Positions 36,369 through 44,460 of a stretch of 64,000 nucleotides of DNA are shown here, piece by piece. Origin of the DNA: Aliiroseovarius sp. F20344 (GTDB lineage Bacteria; Pseudomonadota; Alphaproteobacteria; Rhodobacterales; Rhodobacteraceae). How positions within the stretch are numbered: position 1 is the stretch's first letter; every line of letters begins with the position of its first letter. Both the position numbers and the translations under genes were made by a program. The notes under the pieces were generated by a model. That model saw only the letters and a list, made by a program, of their open reading frames with translations, ran no database searches and was not told the origin of the DNA. The DNA lies in assembly GCF_023016155.1 (NCBI RefSeq), contig NZ_JALKBG010000006.1, positions 186,001-250,000 of the forward strand, read 5' to 3'.

Positions 36369-36698
36369 ATGTTTGCAACTCCTGCATTTGCACAAGCCGC
36401 GGGCGCGCCAGCAGGCGGAATTCTGAACGGGATGCTGATCCCCATGCTGCTGGTTTTCGGCATCATGTATTTCTTCATGATCCGCCCACAGCAAAAGAAA
36501 ATGAAAGAGCATCAAGCCATGCTGGGTGCGCTGCGCAAAGGCGATCAGGTCGTCACGCAGGGCGGCGTGATTGGAAAGATCACCAAGGTGAAAGATGACA
36601 CCGAGGTTGAAGTTGAAATCGCATCGGGCGTGAAAGTCCGCGTTGTGCGTTCGACCATCGTGAACGTCATGGGTAAGACCGAGCCAGTCGAAGGCTGA
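36369..36698 (+). CDS. yajC: Preprotein translocase subunit YajC
   Basis: 109 residues. One membrane helix (GMLIPMLLVFGIMYFFMIRP) is followed by the family signature RPQQKKMKEHQAMLGALRKGDQVVT and a small cytoplasmic beta domain. YajC associates with SecDF-YidC. The start at 36369 is preceded by AAAGGGA; upstream open frame is not YajC-like. It lies 59 bases before secDF, the classic pairing. Confidence 0.95.
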   Translation: MFATPAFAQAAGAPAGGILNGMLIPMLLVFGIMYFFMIRPQQKKMKEHQAMLGALRKGDQVVTQGGVIGKITKVKDDTEVEVEIASGVKVRVVRSTIVNVMGKTEPVEG

Positions 36699-36757
36699 CC
36701 CTCACGGGTTTTCTGACCCAAACAACTGAATAGTAAGAATTTATAGGGCAGGGGCAC

Positions 36758-39391
36758 ATGCTTCAAATCGCAACTTGGAAACGTCTTGTGATCTGGGGGC
36801 TGGTGCTCCTTGGCCTGTATTTTGCGTCTCCGAACGGGTTCTACGACCGGGTCGAGACCCACAATGACGCGGTCGCCACAATCGAAACCACAGGCACAAC
36901 GCCGGAGCTGGAAGCGGATCGTTCCGCGTGGCCCGATTGGGCGCCGAGCTCTCTGGTCAATTTGGGATTGGACCTGCGTGGCGGTGCGCACCTGCTGGCC
37001 GAGGTTCAAGTTGAAGATGTGTATGAAGCGCGGATGCACGGCTATTGGCCGGAAGTTCGGGAAGCTCTGAAAGAAGAACGTGCGACAATCGGTACGATCC
37101 GCCGCGACTTGACGGCTCCGGTAGACGAGCTTCGCGTGAAAATCTCGAAACCCGAGGCTTTGCCCCAAGCGATCGAGGCTGTCCGCGCTCTGGCACAACC
37201 TGTTGTCAGCCTGTCCGGCGTTGGCTCGACCGATATCGAGGTGAACCCCGGTCGTGAGGGCGAGTTCGTTGTTACCCTTTCTGAAGCCGAGCGCGTCGCC
37301 ACTGACGATCGCACCATTCAACAATCGCTTGAAATCATTCGCCGTCGTGTGGACGAGGTTGGCACCCGCGAACCCACAATTCAGCGTCAGGGCGACAAAC
37401 GAATTCTGATTCAGGTGCCGGGGATCGGGTCGGCATCTGAGCTGAAAGAGATCATCGGCAAGACCGCCAAACTGACGTTCCATCCCGTTGTCAGCCGCAC
37501 CACGGATGCGGCTTCGACGCCGGGTCCACGCAATGTTCTGTATCCGTCGCTGGATGAAGAAGGCGTGTTCTATGTGCTCGAACAAACGCCCGTCGTTACT
37601 GGCGAACAGTTGAACGACGCCCAGCCTGCGTTTGACCAGAACGGTCAGCCTGCTGTGAACTTCCGCTTCAATGTCTCGGGCGCGCGCCTGTTCTGCGACT
37701 ATACCGGCGCCAATGTTGGTGCGCCGTTTGCAATTGTGTTGGATGAAGAGGTCATCTCGGCCCCGCGGATCAATGAACAGATCTGTGGCGGCTCGGGCAT
37801 CATCACCGGCAATTTCTCGATCGAGGAATCGACCAATCTGGCCGTGCTTCTGCGCGCAGGTGCTTTGCCTGCCGAGCTGACTTACGTCGAAGAACGCACC
37901 ATCGGTCCAGAACTGGGTCAGGACAGCATTGATGCAGGTAAAATCGCGTCCATCATGGCCTTTATTGCAGTGCTGGTCTTCATGGTTGCCTCTTACGGCT
38001 GGTTCGGCGTGATCGCCAATATCGCGTTGATCCTGAACGTGGGCATGATCTTTGGCCTTCTGTCGATGATCGGGGCGACACTGACCTTGCCGGGTATCGC
38101 GGGTATCGTGCTGACCATCGGTATGGCGGTGGACGCAAACGTGCTGGTCTTCGAACGGATCCGCGAAGAGCTGAAGGCGGGCAGGGGGCCGGCGCGCGCC
38201 ATCGAGCTTGGCTATGAAAAAGCGCTGTCGGCCATTCTGGACGCGAACATCACCACCTTCATCACCGCCGTGATCCTGTTCATCATGGGATCCGGTCCGG
38301 TACGCGGGTTCTCGGTCACGTTGGGACTGGGTATTCTGACCTCGGTCTTCACTGCGATTTTCCTGACGCGCTTGATGATTGTGATGTGGTTTGAACGCAA
38401 ACGTCCGCGCAACCTTGAAATCAAAGGCATCCGTCTGGCCCCACAAGGCCGCGTGTTTGACTTCTTCAAACGGTCGATCGCAACGCTGGGGGCGTCCGGA
38501 CTGGCCATGGTCGCATCGGTGATCTTGTTCCTTGTGATAGGGCTGAACTTTGGCATCGACTTCCGAGGCGGCACGACAATCCGTACCGAAAGCACGCAAG
38601 CCGTGGATGTAGGGGCGTATCGTGATGCTCTGACGCCGCTTGCGCTGGGCGATATTTCGATTGTCGAGGTCAATGACGTAAACTTCCGTGCCGATCAGCA
38701 TGTCAGCCAGATCCGCATTGAAGCGCAAGAAGGTCAAGAGGCCATCACCCCTGAAACCATGACGGTGATCGAACAGGCCTTGGCCTCCGTTGATCCGGCC
38801 ATCACCTTCCCAAGCGTGGAAAGCGTGGGGCCGAAAGTCTCGGGCGAGCTGATTACAGCGGCGGTGTTGGCCGTTGTGGCAGCGATTGCTGCAGTGCTGG
38901 TCTATATCTGGCTGCGGTTTGAATGGCAGTTCTCGCTCGGTGCTGTTGCGGCACTGGTGCATGACGTTGTGCTGACCATCGGGATTTTCAGCCTGCTGGG
39001 CATCAAGTTCGACCTCGCCATCATTGCGGCCCTTCTGACCATCGTGGGTTATTCGTTGAACGATACAGTTGTTGTTTTCGACCGCGTGCGCGAGAACTTG
39101 CGCCGCTACAAGAAGATGGACCTGAAAGAGGTTCTGAACCTGTCGATCAACGAAACACTGGCCCGGACCATGATGACCTCTGTCACCACGCTTTTGGCGC
39201 TGATTGCGCTGTACGTGTTGGGTGGCGATGTCATCCGCGGCTTCGTCTTCGCAATGATCTGGGGCGTGATTGTCGGCACTTACTCGTCGATCTTCGTGGC
39301 CTCGGCGATCCTGCTGCGTCTTGGCGTGAAACGCGACTGGTCTAAGCCTGACGCAAATGCTGGCAACCAGTTTGCCGACGTGGATGCCTGA
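36758..39391 (+). CDS. secDF: Fused protein-export subunit SecDF
   Basis: 877 residues combining SecD (about 1-545) and SecF (about 555-865) in one chain, so twelve membrane helices are expected. The SecD half has LVNLGLDLRGGAHLL (D1 signature), the P1 periplasmic head and the GMAVDANVLVFERIREEL helix-4 region with the proton-path aspartate. The SecF half has LNFGIDFRGGTTIRT and GYSLNDTVVVFDRVREN with the matching aspartate. SecDF uses the proton gradient to pull exported chains. The fused form occurs in several lineages, including some Rhodobacteraceae. Confidence 0.96.
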   Translation: MLQIATWKRLVIWGLVLLGLYFASPNGFYDRVETHNDAVATIETTGTTPELEADRSAWPDWAPSSLVNLGLDLRGGAHLLAEVQVEDVYEARMHGYWPEVREALKEERATIGTIRRDLTAPVDELRVKISKPEALPQAIEAVRALAQPVVSLSGVGSTDIEVNPGREGEFVVTLSEAERVATDDRTIQQSLEIIRRRVDEVGTREPTIQRQGDKRILIQVPGIGSASELKEIIGKTAKLTFHPVVSRTTDAASTPGPRNVLYPSLDEEGVFYVLEQTPVVTGEQLNDAQPAFDQNGQPAVNFRFNVSGARLFCDYTGANVGAPFAIVLDEEVISAPRINEQICGGSGIITGNFSIEESTNLAVLLRAGALPAELTYVEERTIGPELGQDSIDAGKIASIMAFIAVLVFMVASYGWFGVIANIALILNVGMIFGLLSMIGATLTLPGIAGIVLTIGMAVDANVLVFERIREELKAGRGPARAIELGYEKALSAILDANITTFITAVILFIMGSGPVRGFSVTLGLGILTSVFTAIFLTRLMIVMWFERKRPRNLEIKGIRLAPQGRVFDFFKRSIATLGASGLAMVASVILFLVIGLNFGIDFRGGTTIRTESTQAVDVGAYRDALTPLALGDISIVEVNDVNFRADQHVSQIRIEAQEGQEAITPETMTVIEQALASVDPAITFPSVESVGPKVSGELITAAVLAVVAAIAAVLVYIWLRFEWQFSLGAVAALVHDVVLTIGIFSLLGIKFDLAIIAALLTIVGYSLNDTVVVFDRVRENLRRYKKMDLKEVLNLSINETLARTMMTSVTTLLALIALYVLGGDVIRGFVFAMIWGVIVGTYSSIFVASAILLRLGVKRDWSKPDANAGNQFADVDA

Positions 39392-40139
39392 TTTACTCCT
39401 CCAAGCTCTGGCTCTGCCGGGGCTTGGATGGATTCTGGCAGCCGCATTCACGGCAGGATTGGTGCGCGGATTTGCTGGTTTTGGCACGGCAATGATTTTC
39501 CTGCCGATCACCTCGCAAGTTGTTGATCCGGTTTTGGCCATCGCAATTCTAATTGTCATGGATTTGGCAGGTCCCGCACCGGCCATTCCACGTGCTCTGA
39601 AAGATGGGCATCCAAAAGATTTGATGCGGCTTGTGATTGGCATGGCGCTTGCGTTGCCGATTGGGCTGGCCGCGCTTTTTGTGGTCGACCCCACAGTGTT
39701 CAAACTTGTCGTGTCACTTGTAAGTCTAGCCATGTTGGTAGCTCTAATGAGCGGCTGGCGGTATCATGGTGCAGTGACGCCTAAAACGGTATGGGCAACG
39801 GGTGCCGTGGCCGGCCTTTTGGGCGGGTCCGCGGGCATCCCGGGTCCTCCGGTCATTTTGCTATACATGGCGTCGCCCCATGGACCACGCGTGATCCGCG
39901 CCAATACGACGGCCTTTTTGTTCTTCTTTGATCTGATCATGTTGGCGGCATTCCTAATCACAGGCCAGCTTTTGGGACTTCCGCTGGTGCTTGGCCTATT
40001 AACGATGGTGCCAAGCATCTTGGGGAACTGGATCGGTGGTTTGATCTTTAACCCAGAATACGAGCGCCTTTATCGCCGTGTTGCCTATGCAATCATTGCT
40101 GGATCAGCCCTGTCGGGGCTATATGCAGTCCTAGGTTAA
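39384..40139 (+). CDS. TSUP family (TauE/SafE) membrane transporter
   Basis: About 251 residues, eight hydrophobic segments. VRGFAGFGTAMIFLPI near residue 25 and GLLGGSAGIPGPPVILLYMA near 150 are the duplicated TSUP signatures. Members move sulfite, sulfoacetate, taurine-derived anions or organic acids. The ATG at 39384 overlaps the secDF stop by eight bases; an ATG at 39357 would overlap it by 35. The overlap suggests coupling to secDF, though no functional link is evident. Confidence 0.88.
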   Translation: MPDLLLQALALPGLGWILAAAFTAGLVRGFAGFGTAMIFLPITSQVVDPVLAIAILIVMDLAGPAPAIPRALKDGHPKDLMRLVIGMALALPIGLAALFVVDPTVFKLVVSLVSLAMLVALMSGWRYHGAVTPKTVWATGAVAGLLGGSAGIPGPPVILLYMASPHGPRVIRANTTAFLFFFDLIMLAAFLITGQLLGLPLVLGLLTMVPSILGNWIGGLIFNPEYERLYRRVAYAIIAGSALSGLYAVLG

Positions 40140-40149
40140 GGAGAGCACG

Positions 40150-40503
40150 ATGCAGTTTCACGAAGTCCGATATGAAGGCGCGCAGCCGGTCGACAGCTAT
40201 GGACCGGGGTTCTTTCGTGTCGCGGGTGAAGTGATTCACGGGCCTGTGCTTGTCACGGCCGAGGCCGCATCCGGATGGGGAGGGCTAGAGGACATCACCC
40301 CCCTGACCGCCTTGAAAGACCAGATCGACGTGCTGTTTTTGGGCATGGGGGCCGAGATCGCGCACCCACCCGCGCCCCTGCGTGACGCGCTGGAAGAAGC
40401 CGGGATCGGGATCGAGCTTATGAGCTCTGCGGCGGCCTGCCGCACCTATAACGTGTTGATCGCCGAAGGCCGCCGCATTGCGCTGGCCGCCCTTCCGGTC
40501 TAA
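40150..40503 (+). CDS. Mth938-like domain (DUF498) protein
   Basis: 117 residues. [64 protein letters not shown] (one region about 55-105) and an ending with [10 protein letters not shown] are the Mth938/NDUFAF3 pattern. The mitochondrial relative is a complex I assembly factor, whereas bacterial members are uncharacterised but often sit beside secDF, as here. A GGAG ribosome binding site is present. Twenty bases separate its stop region from ccmA's leader, so it is probably in one transcript with secDF and ccm. Confidence 0.9.
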   Translation: MQFHEVRYEGAQPVDSYGPGFFRVAGEVIHGPVLVTAEAASGWGGLEDITPLTALKDQIDVLFLGMGAEIAHPPAPLRDALEEAGIGIELMSSAAACRTYNVLIAEGRRIALAALPV

Positions 40504-40513
40504 GGCTTTACCC

Positions 40514-41155
40514 ATGGAACTTCGGGTCGAAAATCTGACCGTAGCGCGCGGTGGCGTGCCGGTGCTGGAGGGATTGGATTTCACCCTGTCCCCTGGTCAG
40601 GTGCTGATCCTTCGCGGACCCAATGGATCAGGCAAAACCACGCTTCTGCGGACACTTGCAGGGTTGCAGCCGCCCTTGGTGGGCAGCGTGTCGACTGATC
40701 CCGAACAGATCACCTATGGCGCACATGCGGATGGATTGAAGGCCACGCTCAGCGTGGAAGAGAACCTGCACTTCTGGGCGTCTGTCCACGGCGTTGCGGA
40801 CATTGCGCCTGCGGTGGACGGGTTCAATTTGCGCGGGCTGCTGGAGCGTCCCTCGGCGAATCTGTCTGCCGGGCAAAAAAGACGGCTGGGATTGGCACGC
40901 TTATTGGTGACGGGCCGACCCATTTGGTTGCTGGATGAACCCACCGTCTCGCTGGACGTGGCATCTGTGAAGCTATTTGCCGATGCTGTTCAGAGACATG
41001 TGGCAGCCGGAGGCTCGGCCTTGATCGCCACGCATATCGATCTGGGTTTGAAGGCAGACACCTTTGATGTCGGCCCCTATAAGGCAGATGCGCACCGACC
41101 ACGCGATGACGGTTCCCGCGATTCATACTCAGGTTTTGACGAGGCTTTCCAATGA
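40514..41155 (+). CDS. ccmA: Heme ABC exporter ATP-binding protein CcmA
   Basis: 213 residues, first gene of a ccmABCDG set for system I cytochrome c maturation. Walker [12 protein letters not shown], signature [15 protein letters not shown], Walker [13 protein letters not shown] and H-loop ATHIDLGL are all present. CcmAB uses ATP to release holo-CcmE from CcmCDE. ATG 40514 starts ten bases after the preceding stop codon; a longer frame starting inside the Mth938 gene is not family-like. Overlaps ccmB by four bases. Confidence 0.96.
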   Translation: MELRVENLTVARGGVPVLEGLDFTLSPGQVLILRGPNGSGKTTLLRTLAGLQPPLVGSVSTDPEQITYGAHADGLKATLSVEENLHFWASVHGVADIAPAVDGFNLRGLLERPSANLSAGQKRRLGLARLLVTGRPIWLLDEPTVSLDVASVKLFADAVQRHVAAGGSALIATHIDLGLKADTFDVGPYKADAHRPRDDGSRDSYSGFDEAFQ

Positions 41156-41808
41156 TCGCACTTCTCGTCCGGGATCTCAGGTTGGCCATGCGCGCAGGGG
41201 GCGGCTTTGGGTTGGGGCTTGCATTCTTCCTGATCGTCTCGACTTTGGTGCCCTTCGGCGTTGGTCCCGAGGCCGCAATCCTGTCGCGTATTGCGCCTGG
41301 CATCCTTTGGGTGGGTGCTCTTCTTGCCTGCCTGCTGTCGCTGGATCGTATTTTCCAACTGGATTTCGAAGACGGGTCGCTGGATCTGCTGGCCACAGCC
41401 CCGATCCCGATGGAGGGCATCGTTGGAGTGAAGGCGCTTGCCCATTGGCTGGTTACCGGTCTGCCGCTGACCTTGGCTGCTCCTGTGCTTGGAACGCTGA
41501 TGAACCTTGAAAGCCCTGGCCACTTCTGGATCTTCATCACGCTTTTGATCGGAACGCCGGCCCTGTCGATGATTGGCGCCTTTGGGGCTGCTTTGACGGT
41601 TGGCCTAAAACGCGGCGGGCTTCTTTTGTCACTGCTCGTTCTGCCGCTCTACATTCCAACACTGATCTTTGGGGCCGAGGCCGCAACCCGAGGCACCGCA
41701 GGCCTGTCTGCCTCGACACCGCTTCTTATGATGGCCGGGATAACCGCCGGATCCATTGCCCTGCTACCATTTGCCGCCGCAGCCGCCTTGCGTGTGAACC
41801 TGAGATAA
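41152..41808 (+). CDS. ccmB: Heme exporter protein CcmB
   Basis: 218 residues with six hydrophobic helices. [15 protein letters not shown] at the start, [19 protein letters not shown]-like sequence (residues about 60-80: [18 protein letters not shown]) and [13 protein letters not shown] are CcmB hallmarks. It is the membrane partner of CcmA. It overlaps ccmA by four bases, and 71 bases separate it from ccmC. Confidence 0.96.
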   Translation: MIALLVRDLRLAMRAGGGFGLGLAFFLIVSTLVPFGVGPEAAILSRIAPGILWVGALLACLLSLDRIFQLDFEDGSLDLLATAPIPMEGIVGVKALAHWLVTGLPLTLAAPVLGTLMNLESPGHFWIFITLLIGTPALSMIGAFGAALTVGLKRGGLLLSLLVLPLYIPTLIFGAEAATRGTAGLSASTPLLMMAGITAGSIALLPFAAAAALRVNLR

Positions 41809-41879
41809 GTCAAACCATTCCGGGGCGTGTGCACTATGCTGCCCGCGCCATCGAATGAAAGAAGCCAAAGAGGAAACAC

Positions 41880-42614
41880 ATGTCACTTTGGGAATTTGCA
41901 AACCCGGTCAAGTTCATGGCCCTCAGCGGCAAGGTTCTGCCTTGGGTGATTGGGCTGTGCGCCATAACCCTGATCCCGGGAATGATCTGGGGCTTCTTCT
42001 TCACGCCCGAGGCCACCAATTTCGGCAACTCGGTCAAGATCATCTATATCCACGTGCCAAGCGCGATGATGGCGATCAACATCTGGGTGATGATGCTGGT
42101 CACCTCGCTGATCTGGATTGTACGCCGTCACCATGTTTCCGTCCGCGCCGCCAAGGCCGCTGCGCTGATCGGCGTCACCATGACGGTGATCGCATTGATC
42201 ACGGGCGCGATCTGGGGCCAACCCATGTGGGGCACCTATTGGGCGTGGGACCCACGTCTTACTAGCTTCCTGATCCTGTTTTTGTTTTATTTGGGTTACA
42301 TGGCGCTTTGGGCGGCCATCGATAATCCGGACACCGCGGCTGATCTGACTTCTGTTCTGTGCATTGTCGGATCGGTCTTTGCTGTGCTCAGCCGCTACGC
42401 TGTAAACTTCTGGAACCAAGGTCTGCACCAGGGCGCTTCTCTGTCCTTGGATAAGGAAGAGCACGTGTCGAACGTCTACTTTCAACCATTGCTGCTGTGT
42501 ATCGCAGGGTTCATCCTGCTGTTTTTGGCCCTTGTCCTGATCCGCACTCGGACCGAGCTGCGCCTGGTTCGCCTGCACCGTTTGGATGTTCGTGAAAGGA
42601 TGAAAGATGCTTGA
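41880..42614 (+). CDS. ccmC: Heme-handling protein CcmC
   Basis: 244 residues, six membrane helices. The tryptophan-rich loop GQPMWGTYWAWDPRLTS binds heme and delivers it to CcmE. IYIHVPSAMMA and SRYAVNFWNQGLHQGAS contain the two axial histidines. Eight bases overlap ccmD downstream. CcmE, CcmF and CcmH are not in the window, so the pathway is split between loci. Confidence 0.97.
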   Translation: MSLWEFANPVKFMALSGKVLPWVIGLCAITLIPGMIWGFFFTPEATNFGNSVKIIYIHVPSAMMAINIWVMMLVTSLIWIVRRHHVSVRAAKAAALIGVTMTVIALITGAIWGQPMWGTYWAWDPRLTSFLILFLFYLGYMALWAAIDNPDTAADLTSVLCIVGSVFAVLSRYAVNFWNQGLHQGASLSLDKEEHVSNVYFQPLLLCIAGFILLFLALVLIRTRTELRLVRLHRLDVRERMKDA

Positions 42615-42762
42615 GCTGGGAAAATATGCCGATGCTATCTTGTCGTCTTGGGCGATCACTCTCGGACTTTTGATCGCGCTGATCCTTGTCACTTGGCGCC
42701 GTTCGGTCCAAGTGAAACAACAGCTGGATGCGGCTGAGGAAAGGGCAAAGCGGAATGACTGA
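42607..42762 (+). CDS. ccmD: Heme exporter accessory protein CcmD
   Basis: 51 residues: MLELGKYADAILSSWAITLG, then one membrane helix and a charged tail LDAAEERAKRND. CcmD keeps CcmE attached to CcmABC. It is short but fits exactly between ccmC and ccmG, overlapping each by eight bases (ATGACTGA at the 3' end), which is strong support for real translation. Confidence 0.93.
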   Translation: MLELGKYADAILSSWAITLGLLIALILVTWRRSVQVKQQLDAAEERAKRND

Positions 42763-43306
42763 GAAGAAGAAAGGTATCTCGTGGCTGATGATCCTGCCGC
42801 CGGTTTTGTTTCTGGGGCTGGCCGCGATGTTCCTGTGGGGCATGAATCAAGAGGATCGTGGTGCGCTTCCATCGACACGTGAAGGCGGGATCGTTCCTAC
42901 CCTGCAGGTCACTGCTTTCGAAGGGGAACCGCAATTCACACAAGACGACCTTAAATCCGGCGGTGTAAAACTGGTGAATTTCTGGGCCAGCTGGTGCGCG
43001 CCCTGCCGCGCCGAGCATCCGCTATTGGAGAAATTGGCCGAGGAAGGCGTTCAAATCAACGGGATCAACTACAAAGATGATCCCGCCAACGCCAAGCGTT
43101 TTCTGACGCAATTGGGCAATCCATATGCCGCTATGATGACCGATGGTGAAGGCCGCACGGGGCTGGAATGGGGTCTTTACGGCGTGCCAGAAACTTTTGT
43201 GATTGCTGGGGACGGCACGGTTGTAAAGCGCTTCGCAGGTCCAATCACCGAAGGCATTTTGGAAAGCATCATCCGCCCAGCCATAGCCGAGGCTGACGCA
43301 CGTTAA
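42755..43306 (+). CDS. ccmG: Thiol:disulfide interchange protein CcmG/DsbE
   Basis: 183 residues. An N-terminal membrane anchor (about 9-30) precedes a periplasmic thioredoxin domain with VNFWASWCAPCRAEHP; the active cysteines are C81 and C84. GVPETFVIAGDG near residue 145 has the cis-proline. It reduces the apocytochrome CXXCH thiols before heme ligation. The ATG at 42755 overlaps the ccmD stop; the longer frame is unlikely. Confidence 0.95.
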   Translation: MTEKKKGISWLMILPPVLFLGLAAMFLWGMNQEDRGALPSTREGGIVPTLQVTAFEGEPQFTQDDLKSGGVKLVNFWASWCAPCRAEHPLLEKLAEEGVQINGINYKDDPANAKRFLTQLGNPYAAMMTDGEGRTGLEWGLYGVPETFVIAGDGTVVKRFAGPITEGILESIIRPAIAEADAR

Positions 43307-43445
43307 CCCGTCGTGTTCAGGATTGCGATGAAAGCCGCAAAAGCGGCGAACTCCAGAACTGGTCCCGGGATGTTTTTGATAAACTTACCCACCTGAATTC
43401 TGCCCTCATCTTCGATGCGCCGCTCTGGCGTGCGCGCCGCAGTTC
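43303..43445 (-). pseudogene. Possible remnant or very small membrane protein
   Basis: On the minus strand a frame runs from a TGA near 43445 to a TAA at 43303-43305. It reads TAARTPERRIEDEGRIQ followed by VGKFIKNIPGPVLEFAAF and a hydrophobic end ILNTTG. It has the look of genuine coding sequence (charged stretch, then a helix) but no ATG; only GTG at 43392 could start a 29-residue peptide. I regard it as a decayed gene fragment or a tiny membrane protein, with low certainty. Confidence 0.3.
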
Positions 43446-43662
43446 AATCTGTTGGCCTATGGTAATATGCGGATTCAAATCGATCCAGAACCGAAGGCTG
43501 AAATCTTCGATATTATGGCTATTGATTTATCGCAGATTGCCAGGTGGCTCAGTGACGCGCATCACAGGTTGTCGCGCATCCTCATTTGTTTTTCAGGACT
43601 TCCAAGCAATGTCCGGGGTCTCGCGCAATTGTTGCGCGAAACAGGCGAATCAAAGAAGCGTC
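43307..43662. other. Intergenic region between ccmG and the TPR gene
   Basis: Besides the possible remnant at its left end, I see a perfect hairpin TCGCGCAA-TTG-TTGCGCGA at 43621-43639, lying 24 bases after the TPR gene's stop on its mRNA. It has no T-tract. Open frames in this stretch look non-coding by composition. It is A/T-richer than the ccm genes and may be a site of past rearrangement. Confidence 0.4.
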
Positions 43663-44361
43663 TCAGGGAGACAGGAAGCGCTTCAAATCGAGATCGCCTG
43701 GATACTTCTTCAAACCTTCTTCGGCCTTGGCCGTTGCATCGCTCTGCAATCCCATATTCCACAGGGCTATTGCTGCAAGGAAATACAACCGGCCACTGAA
43801 ATCATCTTGGCTGAGTCCCGGGGTCACGGTTTCCAGTGCTTGCGCAGGTCGATCGAGTTGTATCTCTGCCGCGGCCTTAAAATACATGACGTCGAGATTG
43901 TATTCTTGTTTGCCTGCTTTTACGCAGTCTTCGATTGCTGCATTATATTTGGCGAGGTCATATCTAACAGCGCATCGTGAAAGCCAACCCTGCCAGTGCG
44001 AGTCGATTTTCAGAACTTGAGTGTAGATTTCCTCAGCCTTATCTGACCGACCCATTTCGCGAAACGTCCATGCAAGCATACGCATTGTCGAAGTGTCATC
44101 TGGATAGATCTCAAGCGCGCCCTTCAAGTCGGATAGACTCTCTTCAAACTGGCCTAATTCTCTATGTGCGACTCCACGGGTGTGAAGAGCGTCGGAGCGT
44201 TCCAAGGGGGAAAGCGAAGAATGTGACAGATACTGATCACAGGCTTGGATTGCGTTTTTCGGCTCTGAATTTGGATTGGTGGTCAGGCATTCCATCTGAT
44301 CAGAGGCCATCAAAGCAAAGGGGATGAGCAAGAATGCTAGTGTCAAAGTGAGTAAGCGCAT
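43663..44361 (-). CDS. Tetratricopeptide-repeat protein with signal peptide
   Basis: 232 residues. The signal peptide MRLLTLTLAFLLIPFALMAS predicts a periplasmic protein. TPR-like helical pairs follow, with ALHTRGVAHRELGQFEESLSDLKGAL-type consensus at about 58-85, TMRMLAWTFREMGRSDKAEEIY at about 91-112, and a last unit LDVMYFKAAAEIQLDRPAQALE. Three Cys occur (about 25, 40 and 130-145). Probably a protein-interaction scaffold of unknown role. Distinctly A/T-rich and inserted between ccmG and acnA, which suggests later acquisition. No clear ribosome binding site. Confidence 0.78.
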   Translation of the reverse strand: MRLLTLTLAFLLIPFALMASDQMECLTTNPNSEPKNAIQACDQYLSHSSLSPLERSDALHTRGVAHRELGQFEESLSDLKGALEIYPDDTSTMRMLAWTFREMGRSDKAEEIYTQVLKIDSHWQGWLSRCAVRYDLAKYNAAIEDCVKAGKQEYNLDVMYFKAAAEIQLDRPAQALETVTPGLSQDDFSGRLYFLAAIALWNMGLQSDATAKAEEGLKKYPGDLDLKRFLSP

Positions 44362-44460
44362 TGAATAACCAAATTCTGTTTTTTACCAAGATGAAAATCG
44401 TTTGGATGTCAAAATGGGATTGGTAGTGATAGATCCACCAACCCCTAATCTCAGAATGTA

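Noticed and set aside
36545-39733. A 1062-codon open frame antisense to yajC and secDF
   Set aside because: It mirrors a GC-rich gene on the other strand, its translation is rich in His, Gln and Arg without motifs, and SecDF motifs on the plus strand are unmistakable.
43459-43980. Plus-strand frame across the TPR gene and its downstream gap
   Set aside because: It runs antisense to a clear signal-peptide/TPR protein and shows no motif.
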